Assembly: GCA_034190875.2 (NCBI GenBank)
Contig: CM067357.1
Location: forward strand, 2,826,797 to 2,890,796
Length of the DNA stretch: 64,000 nucleotides
Direction of reading: 5' to 3'
Origin: Urechis unicinctus
Taxonomy: Eukaryota; Annelida; Polychaeta; Xenopneusta; Urechidae
Positions 25,001 to 35,900 of this stretch are shown one piece after another. Position 1 is the first letter of the stretch. Every line of letters begins with the position of its first letter. The position numbers were made by a program, and so were the translations under genes. The notes under the pieces are model-generated. The model searched no databases. It saw only the letters and a list, made by a program, of their open reading frames with translations, and was not told the DNA's origin.

Positions 25001-26873
25001 AGTGAACATATGCCCGTCATCAGATGCCATGAAATCAACAAAAGCACATGAGAATGTTGATCCAACGCCTCAGTGCTCGACCCCAGTTAAAGATATGGAA
25101 TCTTATGACCGGTTGAGGCGACCAAGCCCCCCGAATTAAACCGGACAATTCCATGTGGTTTTAAGAGACACTGTGATCAGGCACCAAACTGCTAACAGGT
25201 GGCATGATCACATAATTTCTCAGGCAGAGGTGTGAGTGAGCCCTCTTAGCATAGCTATAAGCTCTCTTGTAATGATAACACATGCTACAACGACCCAGTA
25301 CCGATGGAGGTGAGAGCCCAGTTGGATCCAGGACCAGATCCACATCACAGTCATAGAGCCCCAGTCCCGTGACCGACGATCCAAAAGGAGTGAGGGTAGA
25401 AAAGGGAACGACACGCTGGATCATTTCCTCAAGGATCGATGACAGAGTGAACCGAAACCGACGGCTGCTCTCCGACAGGCTGTAACTGTTGGCCACCATT
25501 TCTATCTGCTCACACAACTGGTCAACAAAACACACAAGCTGTCAACTAACACCAGAGCGTTGTTACGATCTGTACGACAGAGCAGCACTCATATATATTG
25601 TCAATTCGTGCTTCATCAAAATATAGGCAATGAAACTTCAGTCCTCATTTTAATTCCTCAAAGTTGAAAATTGTCCACACAATACATATACCATAATATG
25701 CAATATCACAAGGAGAAATATTGTTCATTTTACAGATTTGGCATTGGTGAGTTGGCAGGAAATGTCAGGTGCGGCTGATGGGGGTGGGTGTTTGATCATG
25801 GTCAGGTGTGAAGTCCCTGATGCTTGGAGTCTCCCTGAAGGGCTTGTGTAGAACAAACATCTTGTTCGAGAGGCAATACGTCCCTTGTCCTGGAAATACT
25901 CGGTGTCTCGAAGAAGGTTATCAAGCCCTTCTCGCTTTCCATATTCGACGAGAACAAAATGCTGTAACATGGAGGATTAAAATCTCTAACATCGCACTTG
26001 CATACAACTTGATACTGGAGGGGGCACCATCTTCAAGGAAGCAATCACACAGTTGTAAAATAAGCAATCAATTATTGGACAAATGTCAGAATTCATCAAG
26101 TTTATCCGTCAGTAAAGACATTGGTTTTCTTGAATATTGCATGAATTATGAACAGAAATAAATGTGAATACTATCAACATGTAGTGTTTCATGAATCAAA
26201 AAGTACACAAGAAGCCTCAAAGCTCTGGAACTTTTGACATGGATAAAAATTGCAACCTAAATGTATCAGAAACACATTTTGAGGGTGAGGCAGGGTCACT
26301 CTTAGCATAGTTATAAGCCCTCTTACAGTGACATAAGAGGGTCATATGTTTTATTCGGGACAAATAAATGCATCATCAAAACTTCAGGGAAGGATGAACA
26401 GGCAGAGAGATAGACTAATGTCAGAGTGAAGGTAAATAATAAGCTCTAATGGACAGAAGGGCCAAAAAAACAAAACAAATAAAAATCTCAGTATTATATG
26501 AAATATCTGATTGGAAGAAGTATGCTGCACTTGGACACAATGATGAGCAGCGCATCGGATACAAGCAGAATCATTGAAAAGGGGTTGCATTGATAATATG
26601 GCTGCCGGGGGTTGGGTATCAACAACTATTTAAGAATGCATCCTTCCTCCATAAGGCCATGGGGTAACTATGTGTAACAGTGTTAACATCAAACCTTGTC
26701 ATCCCGCGGAAATGCACTGAGTGACTTGACAGGGCCATACGACTCCAGTAGCTCCTCCAGACCCTGGGCTTTACATGAAGTGATGATGACAGCGCATCTC
26801 CTGGCTTCTTGCAACTTCTTAGCCAGCCAGCTTCTGTAGCTCAAGTCATCTCCAGACGAATGAGATCGCCGCG
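22084..26873 (-). CDS. MTPAP: Mitochondrial-type poly(A) polymerase, non-canonical nucleotidyltransferase (PAP-associated family)
   Basis: By family this adds 3' poly(A) tails to RNA, and MTPAP does so in mitochondria. Minus-strand exons: 26,695-26,873, 25,734-25,961, 25,302-25,538, 24,547-24,752, 24,173-24,402, 23,697-23,792 and 22,084-22,514. All junctions are phase-consistent and give about 535 codons to the stop (human MTPAP is 582 residues). The first two exons form the RRM-like N-terminal region (VEYGKREGLDNLL). The third carries the nucleotidyltransferase signature TPFGSSVTGLGLYDCDVDLV with the DxD metal ligands. The fourth has ILSARVPIVKC and the third aspartate in IEADISVSN. The fifth has the PAP-associated central domain (LFDLGRVEPRF, VLRLWAQ). 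All three catalytic aspartates are present. A TUT1-like assignment is possible, but TUT1 itself lies downstream and the RRM/core arrangement fits MTPAP better. The last intron is almost all minisatellite. Confidence 0.88.
22488..22615. repeat. Tandem duplication of the last MTPAP 3' splice site
   Basis: On the plus strand CAAAGAAACC[C/T]GTCAGAAG followed by AT[C/T]GGCTGGGTACAACAG occurs twice, and a third partial CAAAGAAAGCTGTCAG follows. The unit contains the polypyrimidine tract, the acceptor CCCAG and the first nine codons of the terminal MTPAP exon. The upstream copy retains an intact acceptor. Confidence 0.9.
22664..23680. repeat. 22-24-bp minisatellite filling the last MTPAP intron, about 43 copies
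   Basis: Units of CACCATGACAGGTGTAACAT followed by ACAA, CAA or ATA alternate in length. The array occupies most of the 1.18-kb intron, ending within about 20 bp of the donor of the 23,697-23,792 exon. Met/Val/Cys-rich open frames on the minus strand are array products. Confidence 0.95.
23995..24155. repeat. GT-rich low-complexity tract
   Basis: Imperfect GTGTGTGTATGGGTGTG repeats lie in an MTPAP intron, ending about 20 bp from the donor of the 24,173-24,402 exon. Confidence 0.85.
25025..25275. repeat. Dispersed repeat family, copy 2 (in an MTPAP intron)
   Basis: It matches copy 1 (9,530-9,750) in block order: ATCAACAAAAGCAC, GGTTGAGGCGACCAAGCCCC, GAGACACTGTGA, ACAGGTGGCATGA and GTGAGTGAGCCCTCTTAGCA. 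It ends about 25 bp from the MTPAP donor at 25,301. Partial relatives are at 26,280-26,340 and 838-885. Confidence 0.7.
26280..26340. repeat. Dispersed repeat family, partial copy
   Basis: GAGGCAGGGTCACTCTTAGC followed by ATAGTTATAAGCCCTCTTAC resembles the right end of the copy at 25,025-25,275. It is about 60 bp and probably truncated. Confidence 0.5.
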
Positions 26874-27209
26874 CTGAGAGAGAGGATCACAGCATTAAAA
26901 CTAACCATTATTTGTTCCAGTTGATATTGAATGAGCCCTGAAAAATAGGGTTCTCATCATGAGGATTTGTATTCGACATCCTGGGAATTGCTGTCACCAG
27001 ATGTTTATAGCAATTTGCAAGAGGAAAATAATGCAACATAGCTACCAGCAGGGTATATACAACTGCCACAAGACATATTGAAACATGGCCAAGTTGATGC
27101 ATATCTGTAAAGAGCTGTCATAAGCTAATGAACTAAAATTACATTGTACATTGATTATATGGGGTGTGGCAATGTAACTTATTCAATGAACCTCAATATT
27201 GTCGGAGTT

Positions 27210-27364
27210 CAGGGATGTGATTGCCCTGGCAGCTGAAGGGCTGAAATAATTTTGGCGAGGGGTTTGGGGGCCGCTCAAGGCCCCCAATGGGGGTCAAAGG
27301 GGGCGGAGAAATGTTCCCTGGAGCCATCGGATCTGCGGAAATCCGCGGACAAATCACATCCCTG
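27210..27364. mobile_element. Candidate 155-bp MITE with 13-bp terminal inverted repeats
   Basis: The left end is CAGGGATGTGATT and the right end AATCACATCCCTG, a perfect 13-bp inverted pair. The flanks read GGAGTT on the left and GAGTTG on the right, consistent with a GAGTT target duplication. The G/C-rich interior has no coding capacity. An open minus frame across it is incidental. Confidence 0.75.
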
Positions 27365-27443
27365 GAGTTGGCCCACATAATCGTTCATGCAGATGAAATG
27401 CTTCACTCTCCTTTGTGAGCTTGGTGTCACGTCCGCCACCTAC

Positions 27444-27523
27444 CTTCTCTTAGACTCTGTCACATCGAGATGGGACAGTTTTTTGCCCGTAGATATTAAT
27501 ACGCATTTTGCCAAATAATTCAT
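27444..27523 (-). CDS. MTPAP: Candidate first coding exon of the MTPAP gene
   Basis: An ATG at 27,523 opens 26 codons (MNYLAKCVLISTGKKL and on to SKR) ending in a donor AG|GTAGGT. The peptide has basic residues, as a mitochondrial presequence would. The phase does not join to the acceptor at 26,874. It does join to an alternative acceptor that starts the next exon at 26,833 (CTACAG|AAGCTGG). Evidence is positional only. Confidence 0.4.
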
Positions 27524-29550
27524 TTTGATTGTGATTGTGATACAAACTTGTCAAAACAAAATTTTCATGATCCTTGACACTCTCCAACTTGTAGTTTCTA
27601 TAATTCTATTTCTATTCATATAGGACTTTTACGTTGACCTTCTTTGACAGAAAACGGTCTTCATGCAGAACAGAACATCATGTCCTTCTAGCCCAAAAGA
27701 CCAAAGTCAAATTCTATTTATCACCTTGTCAGAGGGAGTGCATGCAGCACTACCCGTACTTAGTTCGAAAGATCTATGTCCTTCTCCTGTTCTCGCTGTC
27801 ATGCGAAAGCCATTCGCGTTATTCTCCTCCATTAATTAACCAGGCAGGATTCCAGCGTCATACAGAGCTCTCTGAGCTTTTTCGTTCTCTTCAAATTTGC
27901 GTTTTAGAACCATGAACCTAACTCCACATCGACATCTTCAGAAATTGTGTTCTGTTGAAAAATCGCATATGGGTGACTTACAAATGTAGCTAGCGCGAGA
28001 AGAGTTGACTTACCTAATTTCACAGTCGCATTAATTTTGTTTTGTTGTGGTTATTACGATTCTAGATAATCATTGCAAATGTTGTTGTATGCATGAATTC
28101 AGCTTTTCTGCATAACCAGGCTTTTATCTCAATTCCTATGAATACCATTCACAGATGATGCATGGTAAATCAAATTAATGAATTCAAATAAAAATGCCTT
28201 TATGCGATGGAATAAAATTTGTCAACAGACAGGAAATGGAGAGACTCGTTGATTCGTTGATGCCAAGTAACCGTTCGACTTATTCAGGTCAGTAGGTGCA
28301 TGTTGTATCTAAATATGAGAGGCTGCCATTAGATAGCTAAGGAGGGAGTGGGGTGGGCTATTGTTCATGTTCTTGTCTCCACACCAGATATCGTGATGGG
28401 TCCAAAATTTAACACTGACAACAGCCAGCTGGTCCCTGATTTATGGATTATAAAGTCTTCACAAACAATCGAGGCACGTTAGTTGTATAACTTTTTTATG
28501 TGAGCCTATCTATGCCATCGGTATTTTCAACAGTGCACATACTATGGGTCAATAAATTACGTAAGACATGATGGTATACAGAGGAGAAGCTTTCTTATTT
28601 CATGTGTTTGTCGGGTTTATGGTTCAAGCAGCGCTTAATCACGCGAGCCCCGCTGCTGTTGTATTGAACTGGGCGAGTCATGTTAGCGTGGAAAAAATTC
28701 GAGCCCTGAACAATATCCCAGCCCCAAATGACTACTGTTCTGCCAAAAGATTCTTGGGGCTATTTTGCGCAAGTGTCAGTGACACTGCTCATGTTAGCTC
28801 GTTAAACTGTTCAAAACAACAACAAAGCCTTCAAAGTAATAGCCAATATTAAATTTGCATGGAAAGAATATTCAAGATTTATTTTTGATAAGATGACGGT
28901 TTCTTAGTCACATATTCCACTTTTCAACGTACAAAGTTGGCTCGGGACAGTTACAAACAAAGACGGTCAACTCGGCTGCCAAGGCTTTACATCGAAAACG
29001 AAATTGCCCGCTTCACAAAGCACGCGAACCAGGCTCGGCGCCCTCATGACAATATGATATGGAGTGTGGCAGAGGTGTGTAGGAACGACCAGCCAAGCTA
29101 TGGAGAAAAGTTTATCATTTGCCTAGCCGTGCACGACGTTTATTAACGTCGTGCAAAGATCGCAACCGAATGCGCGTGAACGATACATGAGTTCCAATTA
29201 TACACGATAATAACACAAATGTACATATGGAGAATAATTTTTCACATAAATGAATGTTTATTAACAAGTTGAGTTAGTTTACGTGTGAGATTTCTTCTAA
29301 GGCGATTTAATCCGGCCACACAAATTCTGAAAAGTTCATTTTTATTTTGAACGACAAGATCGGTTTCTGCGCGCATGCGCAGACAAGGTTCCTCGCAAGC
29401 GAACTTTTTCTTTCTGAATTATATTATTTGAGTATATGTGTCATTTTGTCAATGATTATCTTTTGGAAATATCTACTTTGAAGGGCGATATGTATTCAAC
29501 GATATCACATTGACATTTAAAAAAAGATAACACTTATTGATTCCCGTAGT
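27524..29550. other. Spacer upstream of MTPAP; no gene recognised
   Basis: AT-rich sequence between MTPAP and TUT1. Open frames at 27.6-27.9 kb, 28.57-28.85 kb and 28.94-29.15 kb lack recognisable similarity. The promoters of both genes may lie in the 27.5-32.9 kb spacer. Confidence 0.5.
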
Positions 29551-29552
29551 CT

Positions 29553-29746
29553 GGAGGGGGCACTTGGCCTTGTCCTACGTAGGGTTGTGCCCCGGGATCT
29601 CAAAAACCTGTACCCGTCATACAAGGTAGAAATGGCAAGAGCATACCCCATCCTACAATTACGAGGTCAACAAAACCCGTCGGGAGGCCGGAAAAAACCT
29701 ACCCCGACACATGTATACTACCTCTATATACTTAAGTGCCCCCTCC
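29553..29746. mobile_element. Candidate small inverted-repeat element (about 194 bp)
   Basis: GGAGGGGGCACTT at the left end is mirrored by AAGTGCCCCCTCC at the right end, a perfect 13-bp inverted repeat. There is no clear target duplication and no coding sequence. A MITE is the simplest explanation. Confidence 0.55.
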
Positions 29747-30019
29747 TCCGGGACCTGCAGCCACATGGCGAGTGAAAATGAAACTGCGTAATGTGACGTC
29801 ATATCTCCAAAACTGGGGCTGCCGTGAATGAAAGTTGTGATTCTAAATGTTCATTTGACAATTGCTAAATAATCACGAGCCAGTGGATAACCAAAATAGT
29901 GCGGAGAAGCGGATATTCATCTCATTTGTCGACATATATATTTACGTAAGTACACAACTTGGTGGTAAGCCGCGGAGACGCGAAATAAAAAAAATTGCCA
30001 CACGACCCACATATCCTCA

Positions 30020-31290
30020 CTCACGACGGTATATATTTATAGGAAGTTGCTATTGGCACGGAAGCCGGGCCAACAACAACACAGTCTCGCGATGCATGCA
30101 CGGAAACCGTGCACGGAATGCTTCGATGGTGTGTTATTCGCCCGGAAACCGTGCAAACAACTGAACTATCATCTATATGCACGGGACATGATATCTATTG
30201 GTTGTGTTGAATAAATCCAGTTCTACTAGACAATTTAAGTCAGCATTTGACTAGGTTCAGCATTTGATTAGTTTTAAATAACATTGCATTTCATGCCATG
30301 AGTTTATTTATACTTTTGATTTGAAGAACGAAATGGTTTGTTCAGGACGTCCTTATCATTGTGGAGAACCACATGCTTCTCACACATTTCCAAGGGGATA
30401 TTACCTTATACGTACATGCATGCATGCCAAATGTACAAGATAAGCCAGTTTAATAGGTTGTTAAGACTAAGTACTCGTTGTTGAGCCTTAATTAGTACCT
30501 AGGTGATTCATATCTGGTTCTTTGTCTAACCATAATCTTGTATTTCTTCCTGTTTTCCCTATGCTATAAATATCCAAAATCGTCAGGGAGATAATCCTAA
30601 TACTCTGTTGGGTATTTATGATGTATAATCTTTTTCACACCTGTACTTCTCATGTGATGATAGTGATGTCATGTTATAATAGTAACCGTGCGAATAACAA
30701 ATAAGCTTATCTTTGCGTGCACGGTAACCGGACAAAAGACTACTAAGTCAACCATTGCACGGCAAAAGATTTTTCAATTCGACATCAATGTTCTTGGACC
30801 GAAAGACTTTCAGGTGTTCGACAGTCTGCATTGATTTGTTTGATATTGGTGAAAGACTCCTTGTCTAATCAGGTTGAAGATTGACAAATACTATGTTGAA
30901 TAATTATACAACTGATAAGGCTTTTGTATCCTGGCAAAAGTTTACTCAAAATGTCTGTATTTATGACGTCTTGGTTGGTTAGACAAGAATCATGTTCATC
31001 GCCTGGCGTTGACGTGCGCTATTTCAACTGTCTTAATGTCGTGTTTAACGAATACAACATTGTTTTCTTGACCAAACACTTCAACTCCCTCTACTAGTGA
31101 TTCATAAGAATAGAATCTCGCTCCAATGTCCATGGCGTCCTTCCACCTCGGCAACGGAAAAGAAAGAATATCCCGCCACAGGATGTTTCATGTGCGCATG
31201 CTTATCTCCCGTGCACCGAACCATCAAGCGGATGGTTATTGGCCCGGTTTCCGTGCCAATAGACACTACGATATTTATATTACCGTCGTT
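30020..31290. mobile_element. Candidate non-autonomous element bounded by about 50-bp inverted repeats
   Basis: ACGACGGTATATATTTATAG through ATTGGCACGGAAGCCGGGCC at 30,023-30,072 reappears as an imperfect inverted copy at 31,239-31,292. The motif CACGGAAACCG or CACGGTAACCG recurs several times inside (around 30,100, 30,145 and 30,720). No transposase ORF is visible. It could instead be two inverted insertions of one short repeat. Confidence 0.45.
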
Positions 31291-31339
31291 CGCGGCTATC
31301 ATTTGCCCGACAGACCAACCATGTTTTAGAGAGGGAGCT

Positions 31340-32960
31340 ATTTATCATCCATCATTATGTAACTTTCAATAATATGCACTAGTTGGTTGGAGAGCAATTC
31401 AATAGATGATATTCTTCGTAGGCATAAGTCACAATTATAGCACAGAAGGTCAATTTACGCTTTCATGCTTGAAATTTTACTGTTCACATTCTCTTCTATT
31501 ATCGCCCTTCCAAACAACTTCTGATAAATTGCGAGTTCAATAATTGTTAGAGCAACAAGAAAATCGTATCAACCTTTTACTGAATACGTTCTCAACTCTG
31601 TCAAACAATCATATAAACATTGCGGTCTTTGAACTAATCGCGACAGCAAATACATAATGATCGTCTTGTTAATTGAAGGATACGCTCTGCACCTGCGCCG
31701 CAACCCGTCTGCTTGACAGAGGTCAAAGTTGAAGTCATTTACCTTCCCCGCATCAAATAGGCCCAAGTAAATCACAACACTTGAAGCTGTACATAGCCGA
31801 AGCAGCCAGCACGGATCTACTCCGGATAAACCATCGCCACAACACCATGTGACTCCTGACGATTCTACGCGTTGTCTTACTCTTTTGATCCTGTTAAGCA
31901 TATATGTATAGCTATTGATGTGAATATGACATGGGTTTCCTTTCATGTGTCTTTGTCCGGAATATATACTTGTATTATCAGTATTAATATATACCATCCA
32001 GTGAGTAGCAACGATGATACATTCCGGGGCAATGTGATATCAATATGTTTATTATTTGTCATGTCTAGTTCAGTTTCTTTGAGTAGTGATTACGCCGGAA
32101 TGCACCGTTGATTGGGGCAGACGGCAACATCTGGTGTCAGTTGTTAAGGAATATTACTAACAAGTAGGGATGAACAAGGTGAGAATGCTATATCGGTTCA
32201 TTGGTTGTTAAAATACAACTTTCTATGTTTAGCTGAGGATTTACAAGTGAAGATTGGTTATAACTCCTTGGGTTAACTGAGGATTAAAAACTATACCTGC
32301 ATGCAAAATAATAATATTTTCTTCGACCAAAAGTGATCAGTTTAGTAAGGATCACTTCATTGTCCTGCACATGCGCCGCAAATGTCACAAATAAACGCAC
32401 GGCGATCGGCAGCCCCCACTAACATGACCGGCTGGAATTCGAGCGCTCCTTTTGCAAAAAAGTGGGAACCTGGTCAAGTAACTACGCACGCGTTATTCTA
32501 ACATCTTCTGGCATTATCGCTCAAAAACCGCCCACTTTCGGTTTTGAATGTCTTGTAGTGCATTATCCGGAGCAATCAGTACTTGTGTATCCTCTGCTCC
32601 AGGAGAATGGCCTACTACTCAGCTACTTGCTTTGTTAGGGTTATAATTTAAGTCCCCTAAAATCAAATAACAATGTTCTGAGAAATAGCATGGGTTACAT
32701 ATTAAACTCCATTTTACGTATATCATTTCCAAAAGTAGTAGTTAATCGGTCCATGGCGTTTTTTTCACAACAGATTATTATTTCTTTATGAAATGACTGT
32801 GAAGGGGCTCATACGTTATGACTGATTGCCATTTTTAAGTTTTATATCGTATCACGCGTTCCACACCACGCTGTGGTACGCCGAAGTGCACATTGGCATG
32901 CAAACAAATTGCATAGAACCGGAACTATCACCCATCAAATTCGATTCATGAGTGGCGGAA
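31340..32960. other. Region upstream of TUT1; no gene recognised
   Basis: AT-rich sequence with no convincing exon. It presumably includes the TUT1 promoter and 5' UTR. The start at 32,961 is preceded by AGTGGCGGAA, an acceptable animal initiation context. Confidence 0.5.
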
Positions 32961-35900
32961 ATGGCCTCAAATTCTTTAAGATGTGACATTTGTAACATTG
33001 ACGTAACCTCAGGTGAGTGTCGTTCTGATGAACAACTCCGGTTCGACTGTTATGATATGAATAGTCTGCATTTGTTTGTTGACATGTTATCGTAATAACC
33101 GGGCAGTGTCCGCCTGCCCCCGCCCGGCAATAGTCCCCAGCATATTTTTAGGACCAGTTTCTAGTGTCTCTCTGTATGCAGAACGTGTGATGACAGCACA
33201 TTTTAATGGCAAGAAGCACAAGAAAATGGCTGAGTTCCTAAAGAAGAAATGTGAAGAGGCTTCTCGCTCTATCTACATACAGAAGCCACCTGCCCACTGT
33301 ACACAGAGCCTGCTGGAGACCTCATTCCGTCAGTTTGGCAAAGTCCTTAGCGTGTTTGTGGATACAAAGTCAAAGGTGAATGAATCAAATGATTTACTCT
33401 CTGGCTATTTGTAGACATAATGTCCAATGAATGTGTCAATATAACAAGTTGGAAAATAACAAGAAAGTTGTTGCAGTAGAAACTGGTAATCCATTTAACG
33501 ATTGGTCCAGTGTGAAGTTCTATATTTTATAACTCCTACATTATTCTGATTATAATTCCTACATTATTTTGATTATATGCAGCATTTTGCCATCATTGAA
33601 TTCCAAATGAAGGATTCAGTGAAAAAAGTTCTGGATAATCGCCCAATTATGCTGAATGGCAGTGAACTGCGGGTCAAACAGAGGGAGGTTAAAATGCCAG
33701 CTGAGAAACACAACGAATTAGAGCTGAACAAACAGTTACTGAAAAAACAGAAAGAAATGAATGCCAGAAATGAAGCAGTACATGAGAAGTCATTGATTGA
33801 GGAGTGGATGCATTGTGTTGATGTGAGGCTATTCAACGTTATCAACAATTTGGTGGCTGACTTCCATTTATAAAGACAACTCACTGACATTGAAAAATGC
33901 AACCAAAATAAATATCTTTGAGAAATAAGCCTTTATAGAAATTGTGACATGAATTCCATTGTTATCTCCCACCATCTTCCTGCTGGTGTCATGTTAAGGA
34001 TAAATTGGATTTCTTCATTTTAACTTCGCTGTTTTAGTTGGAGGATCAGGTTAACAGGATGGTATCTAGTTTAGAGCTGCCTCATTTGGAATCCACCAAG
34101 CGCAGAAGAATCTTACAGGACTTGGAGGATCTACTTACTGCGGTCATTCCTGGTATGTAGCCCCCTTTGATTTGATTGGTTAGCACCGAACTCTTCCTTT
34201 TTTCTAACCACACCCCATTCATGAACTTCAGTAATTACAATAATGACTTGTTACAATGTGACTTGTGATGTGAGCAGTGATTAATTAACCGCAGTAGAGT
34301 GTGGGTCCATGCTACAGGTTGCCGTGTCCATGCATTCGGCTCCTCGGCCACGGATCTTGCTACTAGGGGCAGTGATATTGACGTCTCTGTTGATTTCAAT
34401 CTTGACAAACCCAGTCTCCATACTGTCGTCTCTACGGATACAGTTAGTTCATTCAGTGCATTATCTTCTTGCTGTAGTGGCTTGTTAGTCACATACTGGA
34501 ATAATAATTGAGGAGTTTCTGCATTTGTCAGTCCCATGAATGTTTACAGACGGCCATGAACTTTTCTAACATCATCACCAAAGACCTAGGGAGTCTTGAG
34601 ATAGTGGATGGGAGAGTCAGCTTGGACAGCCTAAAGACGCTGTCACAAGTGGAGTTTATCAAGGTATGCCAATGTGGGAACTGCTACTTAATGTGAGAGA
34701 TGCGGGTGACAAGCCAATGTGGGGACTGCTACTTAATGTGAGAGATGCGGGTGACAAGCCAATGTGTGTACTGCTACTTCATGTGAGAGTAGAGAGGTGG
34801 TTTGCTGGGGCTAGCTGTTTACTTTGGCAGTAGATTTTGTATTAGTCACAACTGCTTGCACAACCATCAAATCTTGTCACACCTTGTGACAACCTGTTGA
34901 TCCTTGTGACACAACTGACTGTGTTTCACAGAATACATGTTATAGTGTCACATGCAACCTGCCAATTATATATGGTGGAAACAATGGTTATTGTATCATT
35001 GAGAGAGATGTGACATTCATCAGTGATATTTTTGGAGGTCGTATCTGAAGTCATCCTTCCCCCATCCTGTCCAGCTGCTGTCACAGCTGCTGAAGACGGC
35101 TGGACGTGATGTGTTTCACGCCGTCCGACCCATCACGAACGCTCGTGTCCCTGTCATCAAGGCTCTACACACGCGGGAGATGGTTCCCATCGATGTCACT
35201 ATCAATAGGTCAGCCATAAATACATGGAGTAGTTCAGTTCAAATATAAATTGCTCATAAATGGAATTAGAGTGGCTTTTGTATTGCGGTAAGAACCTCAG
35301 TTCTGTGTGTCGTATTACCAATGCTAGCCGATGCCATGGGTTCCCAACATCACCCAACTCATTTTGTCATACGCGCTGTTCTGTATCACAGACTGGGTCT
35401 GAGAAACACACACTTCATTCGCCTACTGTTGTCCTGTGACGACCGCATTAGACCGCTTGTGTTCAGCCTACGTCACTGGGCCAAGCAGCGGGGGGTTGGG
35501 GGTAGTCATCACAACTCCTACCTCACGAACTACTCCCTCACAATGCTGGTCTATCACTACCTGATTCAAACCAACCCTCCCGTCCTCCGCACCCTGCAGC
35601 AATTGGCACACAACACTGGCAAGTATTCCCAGAGTTTCTGAATTGGTAGATTTCCAACAATTCTCACTTATTTCCAAAGGTTTTCCGTCAGAGTTCTTCT
35701 GCCATTACAAGAGGTTTAAATAAGGAAACAGCAAATCATTTGTTAATTTTTTGGAACAGTATTCCTTCCTCTCAATCCTAGAGAAAGTCAGTAACTCCAT
35801 TTAAATATTAATCATGTGATATATCAGTACATTTGTTTTGCCAGACAACAAGCTAGCCATTGATGGCTGGGATGTGTCTTTCGGCGAAGACAGCAGCAAC

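Noticed and set aside
27193-27378. A 61-residue minus-strand ORF as an MTPAP exon
   Set aside because: It coincides with the 155-bp inverted-repeat element and has low-complexity, proline-rich composition.
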